The notes: generated from the sequence alone by a model not told the origin. Positions 1-7,820 are shown, counted from the stretch's first letter. The stretch: 14,306 nucleotides of DNA from Thermococci archaeon (GCA_003663535.1 QMUE01000006.1:1-14306); one strand, 5' to 3'. Numbers and translations: made by a program.

Positions 1-1
1 C

Positions 2-1174
2 CTTCATAGAGTTCATTCTTCTCATGGCGCACTAATTGTAGAAAACGGTCACCGTGGATATGCAACAGAAGAGGAACTTGAAAAGGTAAGTGCAGAGACT
101 ATTCTCAAATATCATGTCAAGGGAAGATCCTGTTATCTCTGTCCAATAGCCTGTACAAGATCAATATATATGGAAAGCAAAAAATATGGAGTGATAAAAG
201 GCAGAGGCCCAGAATACTACTCAATACAGTCTCTTACTTACAGGGCCGGTGGATGGGATACAGAAGCGGGTATATACCTGAACAAACTTTGTGACGCATA
301 CGGAATTGATGCAACAACATTACCATCCAACATTGCCTTTGCAATAGACCTATATGAAAATGGAATAATAACAAAAGAACAGGTTGGAGGGTTAGAACTC
401 ACTTGGGGGAACTTTGATGCTATGGAGGAGATCATCAAAAGTGTAGCCTACAGAAAGGGCAAGATCGGCGAACTCTTTGCAAAAAGTACAAAAGAACTAA
501 TAAAGGAATTTGGACCTGAGAGCGAGTGGTATGCATTAGAGGTGAAAGGACTAACAATGCCTTCAAACGATCCAAGAGCTGGAAACGTGTATAATATGAG
601 ATACGCTATCGCTACCAGAGGCGCTGATCACTTGAGAGTCTCCGTATTGAGCAGTGGAAGGTCTCTAAAATGGGATGAATTACCAGAGTACGAAGCGATG
701 AAAGTATTTGTTAACTTTGAGACATATGTAACGTTGGTAAACCTCTTCAACGTTTGTAATTGGGCCTATTCTTCTTACACATCTACACCTGAAATGGCAG
801 AAATAAAAGAAAAAGGAATGTTTAAGGTATACAACGCTGCTACTGGCCTTAACTTAACTCCGGAAGATTTTGCCAAAGCTGCACATAGAACCATTGTAAC
901 TGAAAGAGCTGAGAACGTTAGGTACGGTCTTCGCAGAGAACACGACTACCTCCCAAGAAGAGTTTTCGAAGAACCCTTGCCCGTAAATGAGAAAGGGGAT
1001 ACTAAGATCTTCCCACGTGAAAAATTTGAAAAACTGCTTGATGCATACTATGCGCTCAGAGGCCTTGATCCAAAAACAACAGTGCCCAAACCTTCAGTTC
1101 TGAGAGAGTTAGGACTCTCCAAAATTGAGGAAGATCTCAAACGAAGGGGCCTTATTAAGGAGGGAGAACAATGA
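2..1174 (+). CDS. Aldehyde:ferredoxin oxidoreductase (AOR) family protein, C-terminal part (5' end outside window)
   Basis: The reading frame is open from base 2, so an ATG at 170 is internal and the gene enters from the left. The visible 390 residues are the domain 2/3 part of a tungsten-bispyranopterin oxidoreductase, a family that oxidises aldehydes and passes electrons to ferredoxin. The first three [4Fe-4S] cysteines lie in CYLCPIAC (codons at 131, 140 and 152). The fourth is the Cys at 755-757. The first pterin loop is present as DAYGID, and ATRGADH matches the conserved active-site stretch. The second pterin loop, normally D-x-x-G-L-C, reads NLFNVC, so the usual Asp is Asn and the Gly is lost. 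Its substrate may therefore differ from the second AOR in this operon. Its stop overlaps the next start (ATGA), which implies translational coupling with the ferredoxin-like subunit. The family call is firm; the substrate is unknown. Confidence 0.93.
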   Translation, partial: LHRVHSSHGALIVENGHRGYATEEELEKVSAETILKYHVKGRSCYLCPIACTRSIYMESKKYGVIKGRGPEYYSIQSLTYRAGGWDTEAGIYLNKLCDAYGIDATTLPSNIAFAIDLYENGIITKEQVGGLELTWGNFDAMEEIIKSVAYRKGKIGELFAKSTKELIKEFGPESEWYALEVKGLTMPSNDPRAGNVYNMRYAIATRGADHLRVSVLSSGRSLKWDELPEYEAMKVFVNFETYVTLVNLFNVCNWAYSSYTSTPEMAEIKEKGMFKVYNAATGLNLTPEDFAKAAHRTIVTERAENVRYGLRREHDYLPRRVFEEPLPVNEKGDTKIFPREKFEKLLDAYYALRGLDPKTTVPKPSVLRELGLSKIEEDLKRRGLIKEGEQ

Positions 1175-1653
1175 AAGGAATGTTAGTTTTCTATCCGGAA
1201 AAATGCTCTGGATGTAATGTGTGCTCTACAGTATGCTCAGCATATCACTTAGGTGTTGTAAATCCTGACAGAAGTAGGATTAGAGTTCTAAGAAAAGAAC
1301 AAGAAAACTTAGATGTTGTAAATGTGTGCGTCCAGTGTGAGGAGAAATTCTGCATTCAAGCTTGTCCCTTTGGTGCACTATCTGTAAATCCAGAAACAGG
1401 AGCTACTGTTGTAGATCATGAGAAATGTACTCGTTGTAGACTCTGTATAAAAGCTTGCCCATACAACGGCATTATCCTGGACCCAATACTTAACCAGATC
1501 ACCATATGTGATTTATGTGATGGGGATCCCCAGTGCGCTAAGTACTGCCCTACAGAAGCTATCCAATTTGTGCACCCACTAGCCAGTAAAGTAGCCCACG
1601 AACAAAACAAAACAATAATCACACTGACGAAGGAAATTATTGAAGACCCTTGA
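1171..1653 (+). CDS. Ferredoxin-like electron-transfer subunit with four [4Fe-4S] motifs
   Basis: This 160-residue soluble protein has exactly 16 cysteines in four sets: 12/15/18/22, 53/56/61/65, 86/89/92/96 and 113/116/122/126. The last three sets end in the CP of classical ferredoxin motifs. This is the HycB/DmsB-like polyferredoxin fold that serves as the electron-transfer subunit of many molybdenum and tungsten enzymes, including some AOR-family complexes (a WOR5-type partner, or the BamC-like partner of the AOR-type benzoyl-CoA reductase BamB). It should carry electrons between an AOR and soluble ferredoxin or another carrier. The start codon overlaps the stop of the preceding AOR, and AAGGAGGGA lies just upstream, so it most likely pairs with that AOR. 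No signal peptide is seen, so a cytoplasmic location is inferred. Confidence 0.95.
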   Translation: MKGMLVFYPEKCSGCNVCSTVCSAYHLGVVNPDRSRIRVLRKEQENLDVVNVCVQCEEKFCIQACPFGALSVNPETGATVVDHEKCTRCRLCIKACPYNGIILDPILNQITICDLCDGDPQCAKYCPTEAIQFVHPLASKVAHEQNKTIITLTKEIIEDP

Positions 1654-1657
1654 TATT

Positions 1658-1676
1658 TTAACTTTTGTTTTTTAAT
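1658..1676 (+). terminator. T-rich stretch between the ferredoxin and AOR genes
   Basis: Runs of T (TTTTGTTTTTT) follow the ferredoxin stop and precede the ribosome binding site of the next gene. Archaeal RNA polymerase can terminate at T-runs without a hairpin, so this may reduce read-through inside the operon. It is weak evidence because the region is only 43 bases long and generally AT-rich. Confidence 0.3.
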
Positions 1677-1696
1677 CCATTAATGAGGTGAAGACA

Positions 1697-3499
1697 ATGG
1701 AATGGTTTGGATATACCGGGAAAATACTGAATGTTGATTTGAGTGAGAACAAACTCGAGATTTTAGAGGCTAACCCCAAAGTCTACGATAAATACATGGG
1801 TGGAGTTGGATACGCTGTCCATGTAATACACCAAGAACTTAAAAAAATTAAAAGTCCTGAAGATGAATCCAATATAATGGTTTTTGCTGTTGGACCTTTA
1901 ACTATCGACGGAATTCCAAATGGAGGAAGGGTTACCGTTGGTTCCATCTCCCCAGAGACTGGAGTATGGGGTGAAACTCATATTGGAACCAGATTTGCAA
2001 TAGAGATGAAAAAAGCAGGATTTGATGCGGTAATAGTGAGAGGAAAGGCTGAGAAGCCTGTATATCTCTACCTCAACGATGGAAAAGCAGAGATCAGAGA
2101 CGCAAGCAAATACTGGGGGAAAGATATACATGAAACTATAAACTCCCTCAGAAGCGATCTGAATGATCCAACCGTGAAGGCCCTAGCAATAGGACCTGCT
2201 GGAGAAAAGAAGGTCAAGATTTCTATCATAGCAAATGAAGAAGGATTCGGCGGAAGGTGTGGTCTTGGTGCAGTAATGGGATCCAAGAATCTTAAAGCTG
2301 TAGTAGCAAAAGGAACACAGAAAATACCTGTAGCTCATCCAGAAGAACTAAAGGAATTCCTTAAAGATCTTATGAAGAAACTAACAAAAGGTGGAACCGG
2401 ACTAAGAAACTATGGAAGTGCTGGAGGGGTAAAAGCATACCATGCGCTTGGAAACTTACCCATTAGAAACTTCCTTTGGGGCAAATGGGATGACGAAAAA
2501 GTCGCCAAAATCAGTGGAGACACTATGACAGAGAAATACCTCAAGAGTCCCTTTGCATGTACTCTGTGTCCAATTGCATGTAAGAGACTTGTAGAAGTGA
2601 AAAATGGAAAGTACTTTAAAGAATTCACCGGGCTAGGGCCGGAATATGAGACAGTGGGGCTTTTAGGATCAAACCTGTTAGTAGATGACTTAGAGGCAAT
2701 CATTAAGGCAAACAACATATGTGATAGACTAGGATTGGACACCATTTCAGCAGGAAATGTCATTGGATTCCTATTTGATGCAGCCGAAAAGGGAATAATC
2801 GATAAGAATATTGAAGGTCTAAACCTAGAGTGGGGAGACGCAGAAACAGTTCATAAATTGCTCGAAAAAATTGCATACAGAGAAGGTATTGGAGATATCC
2901 TAGCGGAAGGCGTTAGGAAGGCCGCTCAAAAGCTAGGCGCACCGGAACTCGCAGTGGAAATAAAAGGCCTAGAAATGCCTGCCCACGATGGTAGGGCCTA
3001 CTGGTCTCATGGGTTAAGCCATGCAACCATGAACCGTGGAGCTGATCATTTAGGATGGCCCCACATGCCATTCAAGGGAGTTTCTGTACCTGAACTTGGC
3101 ATAACTGCCTTTGAAAACAGGTATATAGACGGTGACGAATTGATCGAGACTGTTATAAAAATGCAAAACCTGATAATCTACGACTCGTTGATTCTCTGTA
3201 AGTATGCGTTTGCCGCCGGTTTGACTGTAACAGACATAATAAAACTCCTCTACTTTGTCACAGGAAAAGAATACACTCCCGAGAAACTGATGGAAATCGG
3301 AAACAGAATATGGAAGACACAGAGAAAGATAAACAATGAGTTGGGATTAACTTCCAAAGATGACAAACTACCTCCAAGGATGGCATCACCCCATGCTAAC
3401 AGAGATGATACCAAAGTACCGCCTGTAGAAAAGTGGCTACCAAGATACTACGAATTAAGAGGAATAAACCCGGATGGAACAGTAGATAAAATCGATTAG
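1697..3499 (+). CDS. Aldehyde:ferredoxin oxidoreductase (tungsten, complete)
   Basis: This complete 600-residue AOR-family enzyme is about the length of Pyrococcus furiosus AOR. It should contain a tungsten-bispyranopterin cofactor and one [4Fe-4S] cluster and oxidise an aldehyde to its acid (or run in reverse) with ferredoxin. Visible signatures are the N-terminal GYTGKILNVDLS, a glycine-rich first domain (GPLTIDGIPNGGR), cluster cysteines 288, 291 and 295 in CTLCPIAC, and GPEYET near 314-319. The first pterin loop is DRLGLD (343-348), HATMNRGADH is near 442-451, and the second loop is DSLILC with Asp496 and Cys501. The ATG at 1697 is chosen because GAGGTGA sits five bases before it; a GTG at 1688 falls inside that site. 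It lies 43 bases after the ferredoxin gene. Its pterin-binding residues are closer to consensus than those of the upstream AOR. Substrate preference cannot be read from sequence. Confidence 0.97.
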   Translation: MEWFGYTGKILNVDLSENKLEILEANPKVYDKYMGGVGYAVHVIHQELKKIKSPEDESNIMVFAVGPLTIDGIPNGGRVTVGSISPETGVWGETHIGTRFAIEMKKAGFDAVIVRGKAEKPVYLYLNDGKAEIRDASKYWGKDIHETINSLRSDLNDPTVKALAIGPAGEKKVKISIIANEEGFGGRCGLGAVMGSKNLKAVVAKGTQKIPVAHPEELKEFLKDLMKKLTKGGTGLRNYGSAGGVKAYHALGNLPIRNFLWGKWDDEKVAKISGDTMTEKYLKSPFACTLCPIACKRLVEVKNGKYFKEFTGLGPEYETVGLLGSNLLVDDLEAIIKANNICDRLGLDTISAGNVIGFLFDAAEKGIIDKNIEGLNLEWGDAETVHKLLEKIAYREGIGDILAEGVRKAAQKLGAPELAVEIKGLEMPAHDGRAYWSHGLSHATMNRGADHLGWPHMPFKGVSVPELGITAFENRYIDGDELIETVIKMQNLIIYDSLILCKYAFAAGLTVTDIIKLLYFVTGKEYTPEKLMEIGNRIWKTQRKINNELGLTSKDDKLPPRMASPHANRDDTKVPPVEKWLPRYYELRGINPDGTVDKID

Positions 3500-3520
3500 T
3501 CTTTCAATTTTTATTTATTT
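3500..3520 (+). terminator. T-rich intergenic run after the second AOR
   Basis: Directly after the AOR stop the plus strand reads as T-clusters (TTTCAATTTTTATTTATTT) up to the GGAG of the next gene. It could be a partial archaeal terminator. It could equally be an AT-rich spacer, since the next gene follows at once. Confidence 0.25.
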
Positions 3521-3533
3521 GGAGATGAGAGAA

Positions 3534-4295
3534 ATGGATATAAAAGGAATCTCAGACGAAATTGAATATCGAATTAAGCCTAAAGGAGCCCCTATAGCTT
3601 TCAAAATGGTTGAGAAGGACAAGATTCCCGAGTACAAAAATATTAAAAAAATGAGACGAAGGCTTACTTTATGTCAAGTACTGAAACTTGTAGCAATACA
3701 TGAAAAAACTTACAGAGTTGATAGCAAAAGCTTAGCTGGGTGTGTTTTTGGACCCTATATTCTTGGATTTGAAGAACTTCCTGAAAAATTAAAAGCAAAA
3801 TGGCTTTCAGGCAAGGAATATACCGAAGAAGGATATGAAAAGATGATACAAGATATCGTTCATCTTCCCCAGGGAAAATATCAAGAAGCTATTTTTGGAC
3901 CATTGAAAGATTTCCACGAACTCAAAATAGATCCTGACGGGATCATACTCATTGTCAACCCCACTCAGGCATATTTACTTCTGGGTGGCTACTATGACTC
4001 AGAGTTCAAAAAACCCTATTCTAATTTTAACGGTCACGCTGCATGTGAGATCGTGGCAACATTAAGTCTAGGAAATCACCCATGGCTAAACATCCCATGT
4101 GGAGGAGCAAGAGCCATGGCCCATGTCCAAGATGATGAAATATGGCTGGGAATGGACGTTGAGGAGCTAGAAAAAGCCCTGACAAGAATGAAAGAGATTG
4201 GAGCAAAGTATCCTCCTCAAGTATACCCACTACTCACAGCTGGCCCTCATCCACGTCATCCGTGGACAAAGCTACTTGGAAAAGATGAAGATTAA
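3534..4295 (+). CDS. DUF169 family protein
   Basis: The 253-residue product matches the DUF169 pattern. A first half carries LTLCQVLKLVA and LAGCVFGPYILGF. A second half carries NGHAACEIVATL and IPCGGARAMAHVQDDEIWLGM, followed by a helix (EELEKALTRM). Four cysteines (47, 70, 171, 189) lie in the most conserved-looking segments, which would suit metal or Fe-S binding, though that is only an inference. The biochemical role of DUF169 is not established; members occur in anaerobic archaea and bacteria. The ATG at 3534 has GGAGATGA five bases upstream. Earlier in-frame TTG (3519) and ATG (3525) overlap that site and are less likely. Its place between a tungsten oxidoreductase and a carbon-carbon lyase/synthase points to a dedicated part in the same pathway. 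No signal peptide or membrane span is visible. Confidence 0.85.
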   Translation: MDIKGISDEIEYRIKPKGAPIAFKMVEKDKIPEYKNIKKMRRRLTLCQVLKLVAIHEKTYRVDSKSLAGCVFGPYILGFEELPEKLKAKWLSGKEYTEEGYEKMIQDIVHLPQGKYQEAIFGPLKDFHELKIDPDGIILIVNPTQAYLLLGGYYDSEFKKPYSNFNGHAACEIVATLSLGNHPWLNIPCGGARAMAHVQDDEIWLGMDVEELEKALTRMKEIGAKYPPQVYPLLTAGPHPRHPWTKLLGKDED

Positions 4296-4318
4296 ATTGT
4301 ATTATGGAGGTGGTAAGG

Positions 4319-5560
4319 TTGGATTTACCAAACAAAGAAAAATGGGATACTGAAAGATATTGGTTAACTCCCTACAATTGGATTGATGAAGTGCGCTCCA
4401 AAATAAGCCCTCCAGAAAGAGTGGTACTCCATGATGCCACAATAAGAGAAGGACAACAGATGCCTGGAATGGCATTCAAGAGAGATGAGATAGTAATGAT
4501 TGCAAAGGCCCTAGATGAACTCGGCATAGATAGAATAGAACTAATCCCATTCCTATCTAAGGATGATGAAGAAGCCGCAAAGGAATTAGTTGATATGGGC
4601 CTTAATGCAAAACTTCTCTCTTTCGTAAGCTGGAAAAAGGAAGACACGGACTTGGCCCTAAAACTAGATTTAGAGGGCGTTGTTCTAGATTTCGTTGGAA
4701 ACCCATGGCAAGGAAAAGTATTCTGGAATTTAAAGCCAGAAGAGATAATCGAACGTGGAGTTAATGCTGCATTATATGCAAAAGATCATGGGCTTTACGT
4801 AGTTGCAATGCCTTGGGATGACTTCAAAGCCCCCTTAGAGTTTGTAGAGCAGAATGTGAAGACGTTAACAGAGGCCCATGTGGACAGAATTACTATATGT
4901 GATACCTATGGAGATGCCCTTCCATGGGCAATGGAATACGTTATGAAGCGCCTTAAGAAAGCAGCTGGCAAAACACCATTAGAGTTGCACATACACAATG
5001 ACTTTGGTCTAGCGACTGCTGGGGCCCTAGTTGCCGTAGCCTCTGGAGTAGAAGGTCTCCATGTGACCGTGAACGGTCTTGGAGAGAGAGTTGGCCTGTT
5101 ATCTCTTGAAGAGATAGCAGTTGCATTGGAGTTTCTACTAGGTGTAAAGACCAGCATAAACTTAGAAAAACTATACGAGGTCTCAAAAGTCGTCGAAGAA
5201 ATATCAAAAGTAAAAGTTGCAGTGAACAAGCCCATTGTTGGTGCAAACCAGTTCAAATACACAGCAGGGTGGATTACCTGGATGCACAGAAAAGCAAGAG
5301 AAGCAGGCAAACTTACAGGCATGCTACCATTTATGCCAGGGGCCGTAGGAAGACAATTGGAGTATGTGGTCTCAAAGGGAAGTGGGGCCTCATTTGTGGC
5401 AGAGAAACTAGCTGAGCTTGGAATTACTGTAGAAGACCCAGAAACAATGAAGAGAATAGCCCGCAAAGTCAAAGAGACCGCTAATACTCTAAAAAGCACT
5501 GTGCCTGATTCCTTGTTAATAAAAATAGCAAGAGAAATTTTAGAAAAGGAGGGAAGATAG
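4319..5560 (+). CDS. HMGL-like (DRE-TIM) enzyme: homocitrate synthase / HMG-CoA lyase / Re-citrate synthase relative
   Basis: This is a TIM-barrel metalloenzyme of the DRE-TIM superfamily, which makes or breaks C-C bonds in Claisen-type reactions of 2-oxoacids and acyl-CoAs. With the start at TTG 4319 (GGAGGTG six bases upstream), the signature DATIREGQQ gives catalytic Arg43 and metal ligand Glu44. HIHND gives His224 and His226 as the other metal ligands. NGLGERVG near 252-259 is the usual glycine-rich loop. An Arg-Glu pair, not Arg-Asp, is the homocitrate-synthase type. The remaining 140 residues are the subdomain/C-terminal part and show no LeuA-type regulatory domain. An ATG at 4304 would add five residues but has no Shine-Dalgarno of its own. 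It abuts the next gene. The actual substrates are unknown; homocitrate, citrate (Re-type) or a lyase reaction are all possible. Confidence 0.88.
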   Translation: MDLPNKEKWDTERYWLTPYNWIDEVRSKISPPERVVLHDATIREGQQMPGMAFKRDEIVMIAKALDELGIDRIELIPFLSKDDEEAAKELVDMGLNAKLLSFVSWKKEDTDLALKLDLEGVVLDFVGNPWQGKVFWNLKPEEIIERGVNAALYAKDHGLYVVAMPWDDFKAPLEFVEQNVKTLTEAHVDRITICDTYGDALPWAMEYVMKRLKKAAGKTPLELHIHNDFGLATAGALVAVASGVEGLHVTVNGLGERVGLLSLEEIAVALEFLLGVKTSINLEKLYEVSKVVEEISKVKVAVNKPIVGANQFKYTAGWITWMHRKAREAGKLTGMLPFMPGAVGRQLEYVVSKGSGASFVAEKLAELGITVEDPETMKRIARKVKETANTLKSTVPDSLLIKIAREILEKEGR

Positions 5561-6451
5561 ATGGAAGTTAAAATTCGTGAATTTGAAACTGCAGGAGTTA
5601 GATTAAGGATAGATATAATATCAAAGAGCCAAGAGGATTTAATTGGGGATCTAAGCTTTATTCAGTATAGATTAGGGGGGTTGAAGGAAGTCCAAGATAC
5701 AAAAGAACCGCAACCAGATATAATCTGGTATGCAGATACGGAAAAAATAGATATCAGCTACAACCCCAATGGAAAAGTTTTGATGCTATACGGACAACTG
5801 CCCCCGGGAGACATACAGAAGCTAATGCTCGCAATGCTCGTTAGGAAACTCCAAGAACATGGCATATACAACTTCCACTCCACGGCTGTAAATTACAAGG
5901 GAAAGAATATACTCTTCATGGCAGGAGAAGAAAACCATGGGAAGACTATGAGTTTGATTGAAACCATTAGAAGGGGTGGAGCAATTATCGGGACAGAAAG
6001 CGTCCTGGTTAATGAGAACCTAGAGGTAGTAGAAGGGAGCAGGGATGTTTTCATAACAAAGAGAGTGAAAGGTACAGAAAGATCTGACTTACCTCCTGCC
6101 ACTCACGGAGTTTGGAAATTCTTTGATGAACTTCCAGAGTGGAAGTGGGTAGAAGAATTCGGAAAGCTGGACTTAATAATAATTCCAGATATTGACGGCA
6201 ATTTTGACACATTTGTCACAAAACTAGATACATACGAGAAAATGTATCAAACTTTCATATGCCTAACAGAGACTTATTTCATGGCCCATTACATGCTTTC
6301 CAGCAAGAGGCCATTCCCACTCATAGACTACCAAGAACTAAGAGAAAGAAGATTGAAATTCGTTAAGAAGGTTGCGGATGAGCTTGATATATACCTCATC
6401 CGTGCAAAGAACCCCCAGATTATTATGGATGAGATTGAAAAAATTATTTGA
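5561..6451 (+). CDS. HPr kinase-like P-loop protein (putative)
   Basis: This 296-residue protein starts immediately after the preceding stop codon, with GGAGG in the end of that gene. Residues 104-129 read like the core of the HPr-kinase/PEP-carboxykinase-type P-loop fold: FHSTAVNYKGKNILFMAG leads into a Walker A motif GEENHGKT (122-129). RRGGAIIGTESVLV (137-150) stands where HprK-like proteins carry their second metal-binding acidic site. LDLIIIPDID (near 204-213) could act as a Walker B-like strand. There is no PTS gene nearby and archaea of this kind rarely have HPr, so another phosphoacceptor or a small-molecule role is likely. The acidic, asparagine-containing P-loop is atypical. Homology to HprK is inferred from motif order only. 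Its position between an HMGL enzyme and a cupin suggests control or cofactor work in the pathway. Confidence 0.65.
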   Translation: MEVKIREFETAGVRLRIDIISKSQEDLIGDLSFIQYRLGGLKEVQDTKEPQPDIIWYADTEKIDISYNPNGKVLMLYGQLPPGDIQKLMLAMLVRKLQEHGIYNFHSTAVNYKGKNILFMAGEENHGKTMSLIETIRRGGAIIGTESVLVNENLEVVEGSRDVFITKRVKGTERSDLPPATHGVWKFFDELPEWKWVEEFGKLDLIIIPDIDGNFDTFVTKLDTYEKMYQTFICLTETYFMAHYMLSSKRPFPLIDYQELRERRLKFVKKVADELDIYLIRAKNPQIIMDEIEKII

Positions 6452-6465
6452 AGGAGGTATGTGGT

Positions 6466-6867
6466 ATGGCAGCTATAAAAATTTGGGAAGTCCCTGGAGT
6501 AACCGTTCCAAAACCAAATGAAAGAGTGCTAAAAGTGCTCTTTTCCCCAAATGTAGGAAACAAGGAGCTTACACTACTGGTATCTCTAATATACCCACAC
6601 AGTACTACTGGACTTCACACCCACGATGTGGACGAATACATGTATATTGCCTCAGGCCACGGTGTAGCAATCTCTGAAGATGGAGAAGAAGTAGAAGTTC
6701 ACCCCGATATGCTAGTATACGCTCCAGCAGGAGTTAAGCATGAAATGAAAAATACCGGCGATGAGACACTTAAACTAATTTGTGTATACGTCCCAGCCCT
6801 TAAAGCATCGGGATATTTTGAAGAAGCAGAAAAGAAAGCTAAGGAATTCCTTAGCGGCAAAATTTGA
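6466..6867 (+). CDS. Cupin-domain protein
   Basis: This single-domain cupin of 133 residues has both classical motifs. Motif 1 reads GLHTHDVDEYMYIASGHG and gives metal ligands His51, His53 and Glu57. Motif 2 reads PAGVKHEMKN and gives His92. Such small beta-barrel proteins bind a divalent metal and act as isomerases, dioxygenases, epimerases or ligand sensors, so no reaction can be assigned. The ATG at 6466 has GGAGGT seven bases before it; a TTG at 6448 would overlap the preceding gene by four bases but has no suitable site. It is the last gene of the operon and is followed by a T-rich run. The sequence has no signal peptide. The cupin fold is certain; the substrate is open. Confidence 0.95.
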   Translation: MAAIKIWEVPGVTVPKPNERVLKVLFSPNVGNKELTLLVSLIYPHSTTGLHTHDVDEYMYIASGHGVAISEDGEEVEVHPDMLVYAPAGVKHEMKNTGDETLKLICVYVPALKASGYFEEAEKKAKEFLSGKI

Positions 6868-6870
6868 TCC

Positions 6871-6887
6871 TTTATTTTTTCTTTCTT
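6871..6887 (+). terminator. Poly-T terminator of the AOR/HMGL operon
   Basis: TTTATTTTTTCTTTCTT lies just downstream of the cupin stop on the plus strand. It sits in the short gap before the convergent malate dehydrogenase 3' end. No hairpin precedes it, which fits archaeal T-run termination. Confidence 0.5.
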
Positions 6888-7773
6888 AGTATCCAAGTTC
6901 TTTTAATCTTTCTTTTAGTAAGTTGACCGAATTTCTTAAGTTTTCCATATCTTGTGGATCAAGAGAATACTCGACAATCTTCTCCACACCATTTTTACCA
7001 ATGATAGCAGGAACACCTACTGAAACATCACTAAAGCCAAATTCCCCTTTTAATATTACACTAGCAGACATTTCTTCCTTAGTATTGTTTAGAACAGCGT
7101 TTATCATTCTATAAGCTGCTATTGCAGGCCCATAAAATGTGGCCCCTTTTCTTTTTATTACTTCAGCGGCAACAAATCTAACCTCAGATAGAACCTTATC
7201 CAACTCTAGAACATTTTCAGCATCTATGAGAGTCCTTGAAATAAACATGCTATCTCCATGCTCCCCAAGAATCCAAGCTTTATTTATGTTTTTAACCCCT
7301 AATTCACGAAGGGTTCTCTTAAGACGCATCGAATCCAGCATATTACCCATTCCAAAAACTTCATTCCTAGGCTTTCCACTCTCTTTCCACATTACGTAAG
7401 TCATTAGATCAACAGGATTTGTTATTACCAATATCTTACTTTTAGGAGAACTTTCCATTATTTTCCCCGCTACATCCTTGATAATACCTGCATTTTTCAT
7501 TGCCAAATCCAATCTACTCATGCCAGGCTTTCTCGCAGAGCCAGCGGTCACAACTACTATGTCACTTCCTTCAAGAATGGAATAGTCACTTCCCCCCACA
7601 ATTTCTGGATATTTTCCAAGGCCCGCTGCTGCATGGGCCAAGTCCATAGCTTCGCCGATTGCTAAATTCTCCATGATATCTACAAGCGCGATCTCCTCCA
7701 CATCTAATTGCTGGAGACACGTAAATGCTATTGTTGATCCAACTCTCCCCGCACCTACAAAGCCAATCTTCAT
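6886..7773 (-). CDS. mdh: Malate dehydrogenase (LDH-like family)
   Basis: This 295-residue NAD(P)-dependent dehydrogenase interconverts malate and oxaloacetate. The N-terminal Rossmann motif is GAGRVG (7-12), and an Asp at 32 ends beta-2, which favours NAD. Substrate residues are Arg81 in ARKPGMSR, Arg87, Asn119 in TNP, Asp147/Arg150 in LDSMR and catalytic His172 in GEHGD. Arg at 81, where lactate dehydrogenases have Gln, marks malate specificity. The overall sequence closely resembles the Archaeoglobus fulgidus enzyme as I remember it. The start MKIGFVG at 7773 has GAGGTGG a few bases upstream; a longer open frame to 7815 adds 14 residues that do not look like MDH. It is transcribed alone, convergent to the cupin and divergent from the UPF0261 gene. 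It could supply oxaloacetate to the HMGL enzyme if that one uses oxaloacetate. Confidence 0.96.
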   Translation of the reverse strand: MKIGFVGAGRVGSTIAFTCLQQLDVEEIALVDIMENLAIGEAMDLAHAAAGLGKYPEIVGGSDYSILEGSDIVVVTAGSARKPGMSRLDLAMKNAGIIKDVAGKIMESSPKSKILVITNPVDLMTYVMWKESGKPRNEVFGMGNMLDSMRLKRTLRELGVKNINKAWILGEHGDSMFISRTLIDAENVLELDKVLSEVRFVAAEVIKRKGATFYGPAIAAYRMINAVLNNTKEEMSASVILKGEFGFSDVSVGVPAIIGKNGVEKIVEYSLDPQDMENLRNSVNLLKERLKELGY

Positions 7774-7820
7774 TTTAACCACCTCACTTTGTTGTTTGAC
7801 AAAATTAAAATACAAAGAAA

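Noticed and set aside
170..172. ATG at 170 as the real start of the first AOR gene
   Set aside because: The frame is open from base 2 and the residues before the ATG include the first three Fe-S cysteines, so the gene begins outside the window.
4906..5499. Long minus-strand frame (197 codons) opposite the HMGL gene
   Set aside because: It is Ser/Thr/Pro/Phe-rich and is the mirror of a conserved coding sequence on the plus strand with clear motifs; no ribosome binding site was seen.
7774..7815. N-terminal extension of malate dehydrogenase to 7815
   Set aside because: The extra 14 residues precede the Rossmann start MKIGFVG, and the GAGGTGG ribosome binding site lies inside them.
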